Origin: Desulfobacteraceae bacterium
GTDB taxonomy: Bacteria > Desulfobacterota > DSM-4660 > Desulfatiglandales > Desulfatiglandaceae
Direction: 5' to 3'
DNA: 6,528 nucleotides
Assembly (NCBI GenBank): GCA_030642205.1
Contig: DAOWOF010000135.1
Location: 1 to 6,528, forward strand
In this document: positions 5,919-6,528 of the stretch, piece after piece
Layout of the letters: each line of letters begins with the position of its first letter
Position numbering within the stretch: position 1 is the stretch's first letter
Translations under genes and position numbers: made by a program
The notes under the pieces: generated by a model
Databases searched by the model: none
What the model was told of the DNA's origin: nothing
Seen by the model: only the letters and a program-made list of their open reading frames with translations

Positions 5919-6528
5919 ATGTATGCATCTTATTTTGGTCTAAAAGAAAATCCGTTTAACTTGACCCCGGATCCCCGCTTCCTTTACCATAGCCCTTTTC
6001 ATAAAGAAGCCTTTGATCATCTCTTATATGGTATTAATGAACGAAAAGGCTTTATTTTAATAACCGGCGGCATCGGGATGGGAAAAACCACACTTTGCAG
6101 GGCACTATTGGATCAAATGGATGAATCCACCAAAAGTGCCTTGATTTTTAATTCTTTTATATCAGATCTTGAACTCTTACAGACCATAAATCATGAATTT
6201 GGCATTGAGATGGATGATGCGCTCGCAACCAAAAAGGATTATATTGATGCCCTCAATGATTTCCTGGTCAAAACCTTTCAAGAGGGAAGGAACGCTTGCC
6301 TTTTAATTGACGAGGCCCAGAACCTGTCGATATCAACCCTTGAACAAATTCGCATGCTCTCTAATCTTGAAACCGAGAAGGAAAAATTAATCCAGATAGT
6401 TTTGGTTGGACAGCCCGAGTTAAATGATATACTTTCAAACTCCAATTTAAAACAGCTGAATGAAAGGATAACTGTTCGCTATGACCTGAAGGGATTGGGG
6501 CTTAAAGACATTAAGGATTACATGGAAC
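5919..6528 (+). CDS. gspA: GspA/ExeA-type AAA+ ATPase, N-terminal part (3' truncated by window edge)
   Basis: The frame is open from ATG 5919 to the end of the window (203 complete codons). It begins with MYASYFGLKENPF and a TPDPRFLYHSP segment, the characteristic opening of the ExeA/GspA ATPase family. The Walker A motif is GGIGMGKT at residues 50-57 and Walker B is LLIDEAQ at 128-134. IVLVGQPEL at 160-168 is the sensor-1 strand, and LNERITVRYDL near 180-190 holds candidate arginine fingers. In Aeromonas, ExeA with ExeB helps the secretin assemble through peptidoglycan; homologues also sit in exosortase (PEP-CTERM) loci. The gspC neighbour supports a T2SS role. AGGT at 5909-5912 is a fair ribosome binding site, six bases upstream. 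Any peptidoglycan-binding C-terminal domain would lie beyond the window, so GspA versus another ExeA-like ATPase cannot be decided. Confidence 0.85.
   Translation, partial: MYASYFGLKENPFNLTPDPRFLYHSPFHKEAFDHLLYGINERKGFILITGGIGMGKTTLCRALLDQMDESTKSALIFNSFISDLELLQTINHEFGIEMDDALATKKDYIDALNDFLVKTFQEGRNACLLIDEAQNLSISTLEQIRMLSNLETEKEKLIQIVLVGQPELNDILSNSNLKQLNERITVRYDLKGLGLKDIKDYME

Overview
This AT-rich window is one co-directional (+ strand) block of type II secretion system (T2SS, general secretion pathway) genes. In order it holds the 3' end of gspI, then gspJ, gspK, a 223-nt gap, gspL, gspM, gspN, gspC, and the 5' part of a GspA/ExeA-type AAA+ ATPase that runs off the right edge. Calls rest on protein motifs read by eye, since no database search was possible. 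The content suggests a Gram-negative, AT-rich member of the Desulfobacterota (former Deltaproteobacteria) or a relative. Three things point there: the Leptospira/deltaproteobacterial style of GspN, a GspL with a full PilM-like cytoplasmic part, and gspC placed late, next to an ExeA-like ATPase. This taxonomic statement is inference.

Region 1 (1-1839) encodes minor pseudopilins. GspI, GspJ and GspK form the tip complex of the T2SS pseudopilus. GspJ and GspK carry a prepilin-type G|F cleavage site and a hydrophobic N-terminal helix; GspK has the usual loss of Glu+5 and an Asp-rich, probably calcium-binding segment.

Region 2 (1840-2062) has no gene. It contains a perfect 18-bp palindrome at the centre of a longer degenerate inverted repeat (about 1903-2040), and a possible sigma-70-like promoter. 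It splits the otherwise tightly packed operon into a pseudopilin part and an inner-membrane-platform part.

Region 3 (2063-5914) encodes the inner-membrane assembly platform. GspL (actin-like cytoplasmic domain, one membrane helix, PilN-like periplasmic domain) and GspM (PilO-like) couple the cytoplasmic ATPase to the pseudopilus. GspN is an AsmA-like bitopic protein. GspC (membrane helix, HR domain, PDZ domain) links the platform to the outer-membrane secretin. Region 4 (5919-6528) is the ATPase, which in ExeA-type systems helps the secretin insert through peptidoglycan. The core genes gspD, gspE, gspF, gspG and gspH are not in the window and are expected in the flanks.

The main anomaly is at the gspJ start. 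An ATG placed as expected just after the gspI stop is out of frame by one base, and one extra G in a GGG run would create a canonical short prepilin leader. No clearly new system is seen. The inverted-repeat gap, the gene order and the PilM/PilN-like GspL are the other points worth checking.
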